A DNA stretch of 64,000 nt from Erodium maritimum (GCA_963921825.1 OY997594.1:66635675-66699674); one strand, 5' to 3'. Shown: positions 38,098 through 49,649, counted from the first letter of the stretch. Numbers and translations are program-made. The notes: generated by a model from the letters alone, not told the origin.

Positions 38098-40500
38098 ACT
38101 TGATATCTCCCTATTATACCCATAATGAATGCAATATCTGTTCTAGTACAGACCCGTGCATACATTACGCTTCCAATAACTGAATCATAGGGATTGTTCA
38201 TCATTTGTTCCCGTTCCATGTCATTTTTCGGACATTGGTTTAAGCTGAATTTATTGCATTTCTAATAGGAGCCATATTGGGTGAACAATCTTTCATCTGA
38301 AATCTTTCCAAAACTTTGTTGATGGATGTCTCTTGAGACATACCCAGAGTACCGACTACTCTATCGCGATGTATCTTTATCCCAATGACGTAAGATGCAT
38401 CGCCTAAATCTTTATATGAAAGTTCTTGGATAGAGATTGTTTCACCTCAAAACCAAATTCCTATCGTTACTAGTAAGCAAGATATCACCTACGTATAATA
38501 TCAGGAAACAAGTCTTGCTCCCACTAACCTTATGGTATATAAAATTGCCCATAACACTTTCTTTAAAGCTTACAAGCTAAATGCTCACCATTACTAAATG
38601 TTTCATGAACACCTCATTCTCTAGTTCTCCGTTCAAAAAGACTGTTTTTACGTCCATTTGTTGCAATTCCAAGTCAAAGTATGCAACTAATGACATGATT
38701 ATCCGAAGCGAATCTATCTTTGATACAAGAGAGAGTCTCCTTGTAATCGATTCCTTCCTTTGATTAAATCCTTTGGCAACTAGTTTGGCCTTATATCTCT
38801 CGATGCTACCGGATGAGTCTTTCTTGGTTTTAAAGACCTATTTACATCCAATGGATTTCGCCCCTTTAGGTAACTTGACAAGATCACAAACTTCATTTGA
38901 TGCCATCGATTCATTTCATCATTCATAACATCATACCATTGACTCGATTCATTACAACTTATGGCTTGGGAAAACGTCTCAGGATCATTTTCGACTCCGA
39001 CATTAAAGTCTAATTGTTGTAGATACACATAGTAGTCCCCATGGATTTTATATTTCCTCATTCTAGTAGATCTCCTTAATGTTGGACCAACATTTTCCTA
39101 AGGATCAGGTTGACCAACTAGTTGTTCATTGACCAAAGGTTCTTCCTGAACAACTTGATTTACTAGATCATTATCAACATGTGGAAAGTTAGAGATCAAT
39201 CTCAATTTGAACTCTAACGATAACGAGTTGATCGACTAATGTAGGAGGTTGCTCAGTAATAGTTTCAGAATTTGAGCTATGCAACCGATTCCTCCCACTG
39301 ATCAAATCATTTCTCAAGAAACTTCGCATTTCTTGATTCCACAATCCTGGTGCTATGAGATGGACAGTAAAATCTGTATCCCTTGGATCGTTCCACATAT
39401 CCAACAAAATAACCGCTAAGGGTTCTAGGATCCAGTTTCTTTTCTTGTGGGTTGTAAAACCTCACTTCAGACGGGCACCCCATATGCGTACATGGTGCAA
39501 ACTCGGTATCCAACCCTTGAATAATTCAAAAGGTGTCTTGAAACAGACTTGGTTGGAACACAGTTTAATATGTACATAATCGTCTTAAGTGCATTAGTCC
39601 ACAAAAATAATTGGAGATGCATATTACTACACATACTCCTCACCATCTCCATCAAGGTCTGGTTTTTTACTTTCAGCTACACCTTTCTCACTAGGAGATC
39701 CTGGATTGGTGTATTGAGCAATTATTCCATGCTCCTGAAGAAACTTAGCGAACGGACCCGATGCTTGACCACCTTTGTTGTATCTACCGTAGTACTCTTC
39801 TCCTTTGTCACTCTTGACAATCTTGATTTTACTTCTCACATTGATTTTCAACTTCTGCTTTGAAAATCTTAAATACTTATAATGCTTCACTTTTGTGGTG
39901 AAGGATATAGACATACATGTATCGTGAGAAGTCATCAATAAAGGAGATAAAGTATTTCATACTACTTTTCATATCTATGTCGGGATAGCAAATAACTGTA
40001 TGGATGATTTCAAGTAATTTGGATCTTCAATGTGCACCCTTTTTGGATATCTTGGTTTGCTTTCCCGTTATGCAATACACACAAAACTCAAAATCAGCAA
40101 AGTCTAGAGTACTAAGTATTCCATCTTTTACTAATCTCTTGATTCCATCCATCGAGATATGTCTCAATCTCCGATGCCACAACATAGAAGATTTCTCATT
40201 TTCAACGTTCTTTTTCTGCTAGTTTCCATTTGCATAACCGATTTAGTGGTGTTACTTTGCACATTCATCATAAATAAACTATTGCACAAAATACCATTTC
40301 CCTCAACATCAAATTTATTAAATAAATTTATTTGATGTGTTAGGGAAATCAAAGGCATAGCCAAAGGCAATAGTCTAGATATACATATCAAATTCCTGGG
40401 AAATCCAGGCACAAAGAATGTATCATGCAAAGTTAACAAATAACCACTAAATAAAGTTATTTGGCATGTTCCAACATATTTAACAGCTGAGCGCATTTTG
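38098..40500 (-). pseudogene. Copia pol remnant (minus strand)
   Basis: Integrase reads KIVKSDKGEEYYGRY, FAKFLQEHGIIAQYTNPGSP, then VGYVERSKGYRFYCPSHSTR. RT starts DPETFSQAISCNESSQWYDV. The region near 38490 reads YVGDILLTSND, with Gly in place of the first Asp of the YVDD box. The zinc and protease parts are unrecognisable. Confidence 0.8.
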
Positions 40501-40621
40501 TTGCATGAATAAATGCATCGCTCATTTCCTGCATCTATGTTGAAGCATGGATTGAAGGACCATATTCAATCCACCATGCGTTAACATGAACATCAACCAC
40601 ATTAGACTTGTGCTTATGATG

Positions 40622-41222
40622 TCATTTTGTCTTCTTCTGGGTTGTATGCATTACAGTCTCACCTTGCTTCATTATCAACCGGCTTTCCTCTTGAACACAC
40701 ATAGTCATGAGTTCATTCATCAACCATTTATCCTTATGTGTGTTGTAAGATATTTTGAAAGGACCGAATTGATGAGGAAGAGTGTTCAAAATGCAATGCA
40801 CCAAGAAGGCATCTGACATCTCAAGTTCCAATGTCTTTAAATTTGCCGCAATATCCTTTATTCTCATGATGTGCTCGCGCACACCACAGAGACCTGTGAG
40901 CTTAACAGAGGAAAACTGTCCAATGAGGGTACTAACCAAGAATTTATCCGAAGTTTGGAGTTGCTCATCAATCGATGCGAGAAGCGAACGAGCATTTCCA
41001 TACTTCTCCACCAATCCCCTTATGCATACAAAACGTATCTATCAACGTATAACTTGCCTGTGGGCTAAAGCCATAGGCAAACAGAACATTGCATATACAC
41101 ATATGTACCCTCTCTTTCCAAATGGAGTAGTTTTCCTTATTCAGTATGGGAACCTCCACTTTGAGGTCATTAATATTCAAAGAGTTTGATGCTGCAAACA
41201 TTACATGCATTGTACAAAACAA
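40622..41222 (-). pseudogene. Copia gag remnant (minus strand)
   Basis: Two overlapping frames read LNKENYSIWKERVHMCI near the start and GVREHIMRIKDIAANLKTLE, LVHCILNTLPHQFGPFKISY further on. These are the usual copia gag (UBN2-type) motifs. A break lies near 41010. Confidence 0.8.
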
Positions 41223-41400
41223 AAATATAAATGAGACTAACTATCATGCTTTACAAACATAAGCATACAAAATGTATCTATCGACATAGAACTTGCCTGT
41301 GGGCTAAAGTCATATGCAAATAGAACATTCATACAACAATGAATCTATCGACATACAACTTGCCTGTGGGCTAAAGTTATACGCAAATAGAACATTCATT
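41030..41400. repeat. Three dispersed copies of a 55-75 bp repeat
   Basis: The core CTTGCCTGTGGGCTAAAG followed by CATA.GCAAA.AGAACATT occurs near 41056, 41296 and 41358, each preceded by TATCTATCGACAT-like sequence. The first copy lies in the copia gag, the other two in its leader. Confidence 0.8.
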
Positions 41401-41763
41401 CATAGCAACCAATAAAACTATCAAAATCATGTTCCTTTTCCTAATTCCCGTGGGTAGATTAGGAAATATAATTTTGATAGTTTATTCTGATCAATTATAT
41501 AGAGTTTTATAGAATATCCTGTGGGATCGATTCTATCAAACTTTGATATAATTAATCACAAACTTAATGATTTATTTTCACGTATATACATTGTTAATTT
41601 AAAGATGCTGTGGCTACTATTTAAACAAACAATATACGTATACATAAATCAAATATGGATAATAAAACACCAAAACATGGCAATTTTTTTAGCCGAAATA
41701 TCAGCTCGAGGGATCCACTGATGAAACACATCAATTCCACTGAGCAAGTTCAACAAAGAACTC

Positions 41764-41832
41764 ATTTAGCTCAGTGATAAAGGTCTGTTTTGTCATGGGC
41801 AGGTACCGTGGTTCGAATTCTACTGGGTTCAA
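41764..41832 (+). repeat. tRNA-like SINE head 1
   Basis: An A-box-like TAGCTCAGTGATAAAGG at 41767-41783 and a B-box GGTTCGAATTC at 41810-41820, 43 bases apart as in a tRNA gene. No clean cloverleaf is evident, so this is more likely a tRNA-derived SINE head than a working tRNA. Confidence 0.5.
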
Positions 41833-41959
41833 AATGTATAATTTTGTTTTAAATCCAAAAACCGGCCCAGAAAAGCCCAATATAGGCGGGTCTGAATTTA
41901 TCCACAACCCAAAATAAAATTAGAAAGACAGTTTGACAGCCTAGTCTATCAATAAAGAG

Positions 41960-42040
41960 CACACAGCCCAGCGGCATAGTAGGTACTTAGTGTTATCCAG
42001 TGCCTGGGTTCGAATCTCACAAGCTTCAATTTTTTTTAAA
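41960..42040 (+). repeat. tRNA-like SINE head 2
   Basis: An A-box-like AGCCCAGCGGCATAGTAGG from 41965 and a B-box GGTTCGAATC at 42007-42016, 43-44 bases apart. A T-run (TTTTTTTT) and a CCAGACCCGAACC-rich body follow. Same strand and spacing as head 1, about 200 bases upstream. Confidence 0.5.
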
Positions 42041-42353
42041 TACCTAGAACCAGACCCGAACCAAACCCGGGTCCATGACCCGGTCAACGACCCGAAACGG
42101 GTCAACTTCGTCTCCTACCTCTAGCCGGGTCAAAAAGACCTGGTTCAGACCCAATTTCAGACCCAAAACCGATTCAATCAGTTCTCCCTCAAAAGGCATA
42201 AAGGTTTTTAAGCCCAGAATTCATGGAAATCGATTTTACATATGATTTCCATAATCAAAACCCAAGAATCATGCAAAATAAACAAAACTCAACAATTGCA
42301 TAAACTTGAAAAAACGAAAACAAGGCAGAGAATTAACATGCTCTGATTCCAAC

Positions 42354-42727
42354 TGTAAGTACTTCAATATGTGATCATACAAACACAATATAATCACGTA
42401 AATGCGGAATTAAGATCACTTACCTCCAGCCATTGTCTTCCTTCAAGTAAATTGAAGACCTTCATGATTTTCTAAACATCCTTGATGATTTGGTCTTCCA
42501 AGTCCTCCTACTATTTCTCTCTCTAACTGATGGTGTATGAGTAACGCAATGAGACATTGTGTGGACTTGGGGACCAATCAACTTATCAATTTATTTCTCT
42601 TCCATGTAACTTTCATCAACAGTTACATTCAAGAGGTGTGATGAATCATCACATATGACATGGCATTAGACCAACATTATTGATCACAAACCTTATGATA
42701 TATCATTAAGTATATATAATTCTTACA
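42354..42727 (-). repeat. 5' LTR of the minus-strand copia
   Basis: TGTAAG at one end and CTTACA at the other, with the primer-site-like sequence on its left flank. No partner LTR is found in the window. Confidence 0.65.
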
Positions 42728-43080
42728 TTTTTCATGTCCCAAACCCTCATGCTCGTCAGTTGTAGGTTGGGGTGTTGGTGGCAGTCCATCCGGATATGGA
42801 TATTGCCAATCTGGCAAATATTCTTCAGGGGTGCACATATTGATCTATGGGAGGGGGACCATAAGATGGAGCCTTGTTCCATTGATCTGTATGCTCAGAA
42901 GAGGAGTACCCACATTTGTCTGCCCATTCTAGGTACTTCCTTTCTGCCTCTGCCTCCTCTTGTGAAGCTGATTTCTTCACCATTTCTCTGTGTGGTTCTA
43001 ACAAGTGAAGCACATGATTTTTTTATAGAGTTTTCAAAGCAACACATAACAATGGAAAATAAGTAATTAACATGCATATC
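42728..43080 (-). other. Unidentified proline/tyrosine-rich peptide fragment
   Basis: Minus strand. A continuous reading includes EMVKKSASQEEAEAERKYLE, a KAPSYGPPPIDQYVHP segment and a PDWQYPYPDGLPPTP end. It has no stop from about 43013 to 42728, where the copia LTR cuts it. The composition looks like a host-gene exon. I do not recognise the family. Confidence 0.35.
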
Positions 43081-43259
43081 ATCACATGGTGCTTGTCCAA
43101 TACATCAACTTCAATGTTCTGTTGCCATTATGGCTTTTACCAACCAAAAGGTGTGTGGTCAATATTCTCACGGCAGATTATGATTTTTGAAAAAAAAAAT
43201 TCACCCAACGATGTGACATGGTCGATAATATAGTTTATAGTTATATTGTAAAAACGAAA

Positions 43260-43980
43260 GTCGAGCAATAGTTGTTTTGTGGAGTTTTCCCTTGATAAAA
43301 CCCGGACGAACGGAACGGTCACGAAAGAAGGTGCTCAGAGACGTCACAACTCAATCTCCCGTCTGGTCCTTGGCTGGTGTTGGTTGTCGAGGCGCTAGTC
43401 GTGGTAGCCAAGAGCAGTGTGGTGCGGTATTTCTTGGGAGGGGGTTCATGGTTTCAGGCTGTCCTTTTGTGCTCATCAATCAGATTTTTGGTCACCTGGC
43501 TCGGATTTGTTTATTCTTTATCTTCACCTTCTCCGATGGTGAGATTGGGGATATGTGGATTCGGCTCTCCCTTTGGGTCATCTTCCTTATGTTGGGAAGT
43601 TGATGGGATTCGGTCCTTAGAAGTCGAGAAAAATGTTGGGTGGCTGGAGTCTTTGTCTGGTGGGTTGTCGTTGTCCTTTTTACTGATGATGGCTTAGGGC
43701 CGTCTTTGGTGGTCGGGTTGGGTAGGGAGGTTCGACTATATGTTTGGGCTGCCTCCGATGATCGTCTTTGTTGGTTGTGGTGGCACGTGGACGATTACAA
43801 GGTTCTGATTCCATGGATGTTTTCGTGGTCCTTTTACGAGGTTTTGATTGGTTTCAAAATACTTTTAATTTGTTTGGGCTTTTGCCCTTGTTTTTTGTGT
43901 GGAAGCCTTCGTGTGACCACTACCCTCCTATTATTTCTTAAAAGGTTGGGTTTTTTAATATATTGTTGTTGATAACAAAA
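43260..43980 (+). other. Probable LINE 3' end remnant
   Basis: G/T-rich strand with overlapping hydrophobic open frames but no motif. It ends ATATTGTTGTTGATAAC, a simple repeat of the kind that terminates some plant LINEs. Confidence 0.3.
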
Positions 43981-44057
43981 GAAATCAAACCAATTATTCT
44001 TTGAAAATAATGATATAAAAATCGTTATAATTAAGTAAAATTTCCCCCAATCACTAA

Positions 44058-45188
44058 GAGCATCTCCAACATAAACAACTAGTTAGTTGTAGGAGGTGGT
44101 AGTAGGAGCATATTTTCCATTTTTCTCTCTTCCAAAGAACTAGTTGTTATTACTAGTTCTATAGTGGTAACTGCCAGCTAGTTGCAAGAGGTAGTTATTT
44201 GGTTGTTTTTGTAATTTTTAATAATTATAAAACAACCCTAAAACAAAATACTATTTTTATTAATGCAAATAAACACAACATTACATACGATAATTAAAAA
44301 AACGGAATTTTAAGAAACCCTAGCATCATTCAACTAATTTTTAATCGCGCCAATGTACAAACGTCACTTCGGCTGATCTTTGAGCATGTTCCACCAAACC
44401 TCTTTTATCCACAACCCAATTTCGGACTCGTAATCGGAGACAATCGCAGAATAGATCTCTTTCACAATTTCTCCTTTTCTAGGTTCTTGGAGACGTCGCC
44501 GATATATCTCTTCAAAGGCCATGCACTTTTGGCTATTCTTTCCAAAATGATAGACCTGGCCCCGACTTTAGTCCGATATTTCTCGTTCTTCTAGGACTTC
44601 TCTCTGATGCTATCCATAGAACAATTGAGCCATGCTGACACCAACACCAACCGAATCTCCTCCTCAACAGTCCATCTCAGCCTCGGAGGTGCAGTTGATG
44701 TTGATTCCTTCGCCCAGCTCCTCGATGGCTTGGTCGGGGCAGATTGGGAAGGTTGCTCGTTGGGGAATTGCGACGACGTCCATTGGGAATTTTGGAACGG
44801 GTTGAATTACGACGTTTGAGATTGGGTGGGTTTAAGGAGGGAGGAGTATGATTGGATGTGACAGTTTAGCTCTTCTTCAGTGACTGACGACTCGTTCTCG
44901 TTCACTATCAACTCCATAGTCTGGATAATGAACTCGAAGTGCCTCGGGTCAGCCATTGTGAAGGGACGTTGGAAAAATATAAGAAAAATTAAGGATCGTT
45001 GAAATTTTGGCGTCCACACTGGGTCGGCGACTAACCATTTGGCCTGCAACGCCGCATCCCATCGTTGCATGGTTCATAGGCGACGCCCTGCAACAAATGG
45101 TGTTGTAACTGCTCCTACGTCGAGGACTCGTTGCAGGCGTTGCAACGACACCCAAACAACACCCTTGCACCGACCGCTGCAGGTGCTC
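44058..45188 (-). mobile_element. Harbinger derivative carrying ORF1 remains (1.13 kb)
   Basis: Ends GAGCATCTCCAACAT and, inverted, GAGCACCTGCAGCGG, with TAA duplicated at 44055-44057 and 45189-45191. On the minus strand it holds a decayed ORF1-type frame (MADPRHFEFIIQTMELIVNE from about 44955, later a KRYIGDVSKN piece) and no DDE transposase, so it depends on another element. Confidence 0.75.
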
Positions 45189-45299
45189 TAACAAGTTACT
45201 CTTTTCATAGACCATTAAGCCTCCATACCTGGTGCGTAACAGGTTTGGCCAGCAACATATCAGTTTAATATAAAACTCCGTTCACGTTTATTTTTGTGG

Positions 45300-45485
45300 T
45301 CGTTAGGTCTGGTAACAGTCCACTTGGAAACGGAGTTTAAGTAAGGGCTTGATTGGGCCTTGAGCCGAAGTCACATCAGCTTCAAACCTTCCCAACAGTC
45401 CACTTGGAAACGAATCCTTAGCGTCCAAGGAGTTCCAGTGTTACAAAAGGCTCTATCTAACATCGTTTCATATCAATCTCACAAC
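45300..45485 (+). promoter_or_regulatory. Upstream region of ubiquitin-fusion gene 1
   Basis: Contains AAACGAATCCTTAG, GTCCAAGGAGTTCCAGT and TTACAAAAGGCTCTA (45408-45455). The same chain stands before gene 3 (58438-58485) and, in altered form, before gene 2 (55900-55965). TTACAAAA may act as a weak TATA element. Confidence 0.55.
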
Positions 45486-46746
45486 ATGCAGATCTTCGTG
45501 AGGACTCTGACCCGAAAGACCATCACTCTCGAGGTCGAGAGCTCTGACACCATCGACAAAGTCAAGGACAAGATCCACGACAAGGAGGGTATTCCTCCGG
45601 CCGAGCAGCTCCTCATCTTCGCCGGAAAGCCGCTCGACGACGGTCGGACCCTCTCCCACAACAACATCAGGGGGCGTTCGACACTGCATCTGGTCCCCGG
45701 CGCCGTCAAGACCTGCTCCTGCCAAGACAATGAAACCACTCAGGTTTCTACTTTTATTTATTTTTCTTTACTACATACAAAGGAATTGTATAAACGAAAA
45801 AGATAGTACAGGTCTCCGATGGGAACCACAAACCACCAAACAAAAGTTTCAAAAAAATTAAAAAACACAAGTAGAAAGTTATAACAAAAAAGGGGTGACC
45901 ATGACTCCTAATCCCCTTGAGATTTGTTTTGGCAATCTTAATTGGACAGCTAGGCTTGACCTTTCTTTACACTTTCCCATTGTGACTTTTCCATTTTTCG
46001 CGCAAACTAACATTTTTCGTCTGTTTTGACGATTCCGTTAAAAAATGCTACTGTGCATGTGAACAACACGTGTCAAAAACCTAACGGAATCCGTTAAAAT
46101 GGACGGAAATTGTTAGTTTTCGCAAAAAAAGTCAAGCGTAGTTGGGAAGTGAAAGGAAATGTCAATCCCAGTTAGGATCGCCAAAACAAACCTCAAGGGA
46201 GGCTATGACCCATGGTTTCCCCAAAAATAACTCAGGAAAAACGTCCACTCCGATCCTCAACGAGACCTAACCCCAACCAGTGAACTTATTTATTTTTATA
46301 TTTGCACCACTTAAAAGGTTAAACCCTAGAAATTATGATGAGAACAGGACATCCTATTTAAATTTTCAAGTTTGAAATGCATGCAGGTGTATGTGTACGG
46401 TCCATCATGCAGGCTGAAGAAGTTCCCTAAATACAAGGTGAAACTTTCTGATAAAGTTTTTACTCTGAAGCACCAAATCGGTGAAAGGGAGGGAATGGAT
46501 CCGAGTCTTAAGGAGTTTTGGGTTGATGGAAAAAAGATGAAGGACCTCTCTACTTTTGCTGATTATAACATCCGAGACGACCATGTCATTGAGCTCCATT
46601 ATAGAAATGAGTTCCTAGACTTTTGTGAGTGGGTTTCATCAAAATTTAGTCTGAAAGGTTTCTTGGTTTTTGCTCTTGGGGTTTTGTTTCTTGAATTTAG
46701 TATGCAAGTTATGAATCACCTACTTTGGAACATCAAACATGTCTAG
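45486..46746 (+). CDS. Ubiquitin-like fusion protein 1 (two exons, hydrophobic tail)
   Basis: Exons 45486-45743 and 46387-46746, phase 0 with CAG|GT donor and GCAG|GT acceptor; 205 residues. Residues 1-70 are a ubiquitin copy ([20 protein letters not shown] ...) that keeps L8, I44, V70 and K48 but has K6R, G10R, R42L and K63G. The LRLRGG end is replaced by LVPGAVK, so it cannot be conjugated or cleaved as ubiquitin. Residues 87-156 are a second, divergent fold ([33 protein letters not shown]). Residues 177-195 are hydrophobic ([14 protein letters not shown]) and could be a tail anchor. It is first of three tandem paralogues. Role unknown; a non-conjugated binding decoy or adaptor is inference. 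The intron holds a foldback element. The exon model rests on conservation among the three genes. Confidence 0.75.
45885..46230. repeat. Foldback MITE in intron of fusion gene 1
   Basis: Long inverted arms. The left arm has TTGAGATTTGTTTTGGCAAT and GACGATTCCGTT. The right arm has AACGGAATCCGTT and ATCGCCAAAACAAACCTCAA. The family resembles the element in the gene 2 intron. It lies wholly within the intron. Confidence 0.75.
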
Positions 46747-46749
46747 GAA

Positions 46750-47082
46750 GATGTTATTTGGTTTTCATGTTATTTGGATTATGTTAAATGTATTTGTCGG
46801 TGATCATTATGATCCTCCTTCTTCTCCAGCCGTTTCTGATGCTTCTATTTTTAAATAAGCGATTTATTCCAATAATAAATCTCCAAATCTAGAATTCAAG
46901 TAGAGATAAGAGAGAGACTATAAGTAAAAAAAACACGATAAATCTCACTCTGCTTGGTTTAGCCTATGGAACGAATGAAACAAAGTATGAAAGCTACCAA
47001 ACATTATACTATTCTACGACACTTATAATTAAGAAAGGGTATGAAAACGGCCAAACATTATAGTCTACGACACTCATAATTA
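46750..47082. other. Spacer after fusion gene 1
   Basis: AT-rich; a GTTATTTGGTTTTCA stretch near 46755 is shared with the 3' regions of genes 2 and 3. No gene. Confidence 0.45.
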
Positions 47083-49008
47083 GAGCAGTTTCAACAGGTC
47101 GTTGCAGCTGGTCGTAGCAGGCGCAGACACGGCCTTGACACGACTCGCTGACATGGCTCGTCGTGTCACGCGGTCGTGTCGGGGGTCGTGACTGGTTCCA
47201 GCAACGACGCGTCTCGTCGTGTCAGGCGCCAACGGCTAGTCGGTTGGCCACTCACGACCCGCCACGTGTCGGCGACGACTTCCAAAGCCCCATCACTTTT
47301 CTATAAATTCAGAACAACCCCTAGGGAAATTTTACTCCTCCTCACTTGTTTCAAGCTTCTTCTTCCTCTATTCCTCTCCAAATCCTCTAGTTTTTTTCCT
47401 ACTTCTATTTTTTTCGATGGTAAATTTTCCAACGCTAGAGGAAATGAAGCAAATGACAGAAGAAGAAATAGACGCCGCGATGGATAGGTTTGTGGAGGCA
47501 ACGGAAAAAACAATAGAGGATCAAGTGATGTCATCGATACAGCAAAGGGGTCGGGATGATGATGAGGCCGAGGGCTCAAGGTCGGCGCCGCGACCAAAGC
47601 GGAGATTGATTGAGCGCAATCGAGAAGATGCACACGAAGGGTTGATCCGTGACTACTTCGCGCCTACACCGGTGTACTGCGACCAACAATTTCGACGACG
47701 GTTCCGGATGTCGAGGGACATGTTCATACGGATCATGGATGGTTTGAGTGGCCGATACGCCTACTTTCGTAACAGAAAGGATGCTACGGGGAGGGCCTCT
47801 TTCACTCCACACCAGAAGTGCACGGTAGCACTTCGTCAGCTCTGTTATGGAGGTCCAGCCGATGCCTAGGACGAGTATTTGCGAATGGCGGAGACCACTG
47901 CGTTGGACTGCTTGAAGAAGTTTTGCATTGGCGTCATCAAGGTTTACAGGCGGACCTATCTACGATGCCCGAACGTGGAAGATACAAGACGTTTGTTGCG
48001 AATCAACGAAGAGCGCGACTTTCCGGAGATGATAGGGAGTCTTGACTGCATGCACTGGGATTGGAAGAACTGTCCTGTGGCATGGTCTGCACAGTTCGCA
48101 AGTAGGGACCATGGGAACGTCCCCACAATCATGCTAGAAGCCGTTGCATCCCAAGACCTTTGGATCTGTCACTCTTTCTTCGGGACAGCGGGCTCCAACA
48201 ACGACATCAACGTGCTCAATAGGTTTACCTTGTTCTCCCAGGCAGTAAAAGCCTTCGCTCTAGATGTGAAGTTCAAGATCAACGGTAGAGAATACAAAAC
48301 TCTGTATTACTTGACAGATGGAATTTATCCTTCTTGGGCAACATTTGTGAAGTCAATACCTGCTCCACAAACACCGAAGCAACAATGCTTTGCTAGATAC
48401 CAAGAGGCGTGTAGGAAGGACATCGAACGAGTGTTTGGAGTTCTACAGGCCCGGTTTCACATTGTTACTCGCTCGGGCCTAATGTGGGATAGGGGCTCAC
48501 TCTCATTGATCATGACTGCTTGTGTTATCCAACACAACATGATCGTTGAGGATGAGCGGAGGCCGTGGCCCACTAATCCGTTTGCAGATATTGGTGTCCC
48601 GGACCCAACCGTCCGTAGAGGACCACCACCAGCGGTGACCAGGGAAAGTATCATGGGCCATAGAACAAGGATTCGGGATCGGAATGTTCATCACCAACTC
48701 CACGATGATTTCATCGAACACATTTGGGCTAAATATGGAGATGGCGGCCGCACTTAAATATTAATTATCAATATTAATGTATTTTTATATGTGGCTTTAA
48801 ATAAAAATAGTAGTTATGCAATTCATATTTGGTTTCAAATAAAAGTATTACTAATATTTGGGGTCCTTTTTTAATTATTGAAACTATATTGACATGGCTC
48901 CTGACACTAGTAGTGTCAGACCATTGGAGGAGCAGTGTCTGGGAGGCAAAAAGCACTCCCTGACACTGCTCCTTGACACTACCTAGTGTCTAACCATTGG
49001 ATATGCTC
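47083..49008 (+). mobile_element. Compact, nearly complete PIF/Harbinger element
   Basis: Termini GAGCAGTTTCAACAGG and, inverted, GAGCATATCCAATGG. The flanking triplets TTA (47080-47082) and CTA (49009-49011) are compatible with a mutated 3-bp duplication. A transposase frame fills most of it. There is no ORF1 (Myb-like) frame, so it would need a partner protein from another copy. Confidence 0.75.
47417..48757 (+). pseudogene. PIF/Harbinger DDE transposase with one nonsense codon
   Basis: One continuous frame of 446 codons plus stop, broken only by a TAG at 47867-47869 (after CYGGPADA). The N-terminal part has DYFAPTPVYCDQQFRRRFRM and a helix-rich DNA-binding region. Catalytic residues are Asp in GSLDCMHW (about codon 210), Asp in GSNNDINVL (about 263) and Glu in CRKDIERVFGVL (about 337). 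It ends DDFIEHIWAKYGD. The length is normal for this family. A single base change separates it from an open frame, so it is among the youngest dead copies here. It shares the DYF start, RQLCYGGPADA and C-terminus with the older transposase at 14035-18719. Confidence 0.9.
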
Positions 49009-49029
49009 CTAAGGAAGGGAAAAAACGTG

Positions 49030-49280
49030 TGATAGTTGTAAATTTTCACAACTAAAAAGATCAACCTTGCTAGTTGGGTGTGACCCTAATATTTATAAAT
49101 ACCTATTTATTCTTATATATAGTCGATATGAGTTCAGACTTCAACACTCCCCACTCATGTGTAGGACTGGACATATACACGCGTGGGTTATAATAGGATT
49201 GGATATCTGTATATTGATCAGAAACCACCGTATGGAGGTGACAAACGGGCCGTGGGCCGAACCCCATGAAAAGTAGAATA
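49030..49280 (-). repeat. Partial TRIM
   Basis: Matches one LTR and the inner part of the TRIM at 50157-50579 (CAACTAAAAAGATCAACCTT, CTTCAACACTCCCCACTC, GGACTGGACAT, GGGCCGTGGGCCGAACC). It lacks the second LTR. Confidence 0.7.
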
Positions 49281-49443
49281 TTGTATCCCTTATATGTTAT
49301 TGATCAAACTAATCACATATTTATACCAGACTTACAAAGGACGAGAAAGAAAACAAATATATGACAATAATTTTATTGTATACAAATAAGAAAATGAATA
49401 TCTTATTGATATGTGATCTCGGCTGAGGATCTAGATTGACCTT

Positions 49444-49612
49444 TGTTAGCGATAACGATTATCTAGAGTTTGAATAAACCAAACTCTAAGATAGTATATA
49501 TTTTGTATAGTTTGAAGTCCCTTTGTCTAATCTGTAACTGAGGATATAAACTGTGATTCTGTGAATGATCAATAAACAAGGCAGTAATTAAACTCCAACA
49601 TAGTATCACGCC
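49444..49612 (+). repeat. Copia-type 5' LTR and primer-site-like sequence
   Basis: TGTTAGCGATAACG to AACTCCAACA at 49600, then TAGTATCACGCC, a degraded initiator-tRNA primer site. It differs from the LTR at 55616-55888, so it may belong to another copia family than the pol remnant downstream. Confidence 0.6.
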
Positions 49613-49649
49613 TAGTTTTCCTATACCAGTTTTAATTCCATATTCTTTT

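Larger units (their letters stand above)
38098..42727 (-). mobile_element. Ty1/copia retrotransposon, minus orientation, 3'-truncated
   Basis: The 5' LTR lies at the right (42354-42727, TGTAAG...CTTACA). It is followed inward by a primer-site-like GTTGGAATCAGAGC on the minus strand (42340-42353). Gag (41222-40622), a pre-integrase region (about 40496-40164), the integrase core (39938-39627) and C-terminus (39513-39307), and RT (39061 to about 38098) follow in the usual order. Many stops and frameshifts are present, and no left LTR is visible. It is an old, dead copy. Confidence 0.8.

Noticed and set aside
41050..41395. Possible CRISPR-like array from the repeated CTTGCCTGTGGGCTAAAG
   Set aside because: Only three copies, irregular spacing, in a plant retrotransposon; an element-internal repeat is the simpler reading.
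41764..41832. A functional tRNA gene
   Set aside because: A- and B-boxes are present but acceptor and anticodon stems do not pair convincingly by eye.
43277..43972. Hydrophobic frames resembling a membrane protein
   Set aside because: Three overlapping frames share the composition bias of G/T-rich LINE 3' DNA; no motif or gene structure.
45468..45739. Two minus-strand frames opposite fusion gene 1 exon 1
   Set aside because: Antisense shadows of a ubiquitin-like exon; the same occurs at genes 2 and 3.
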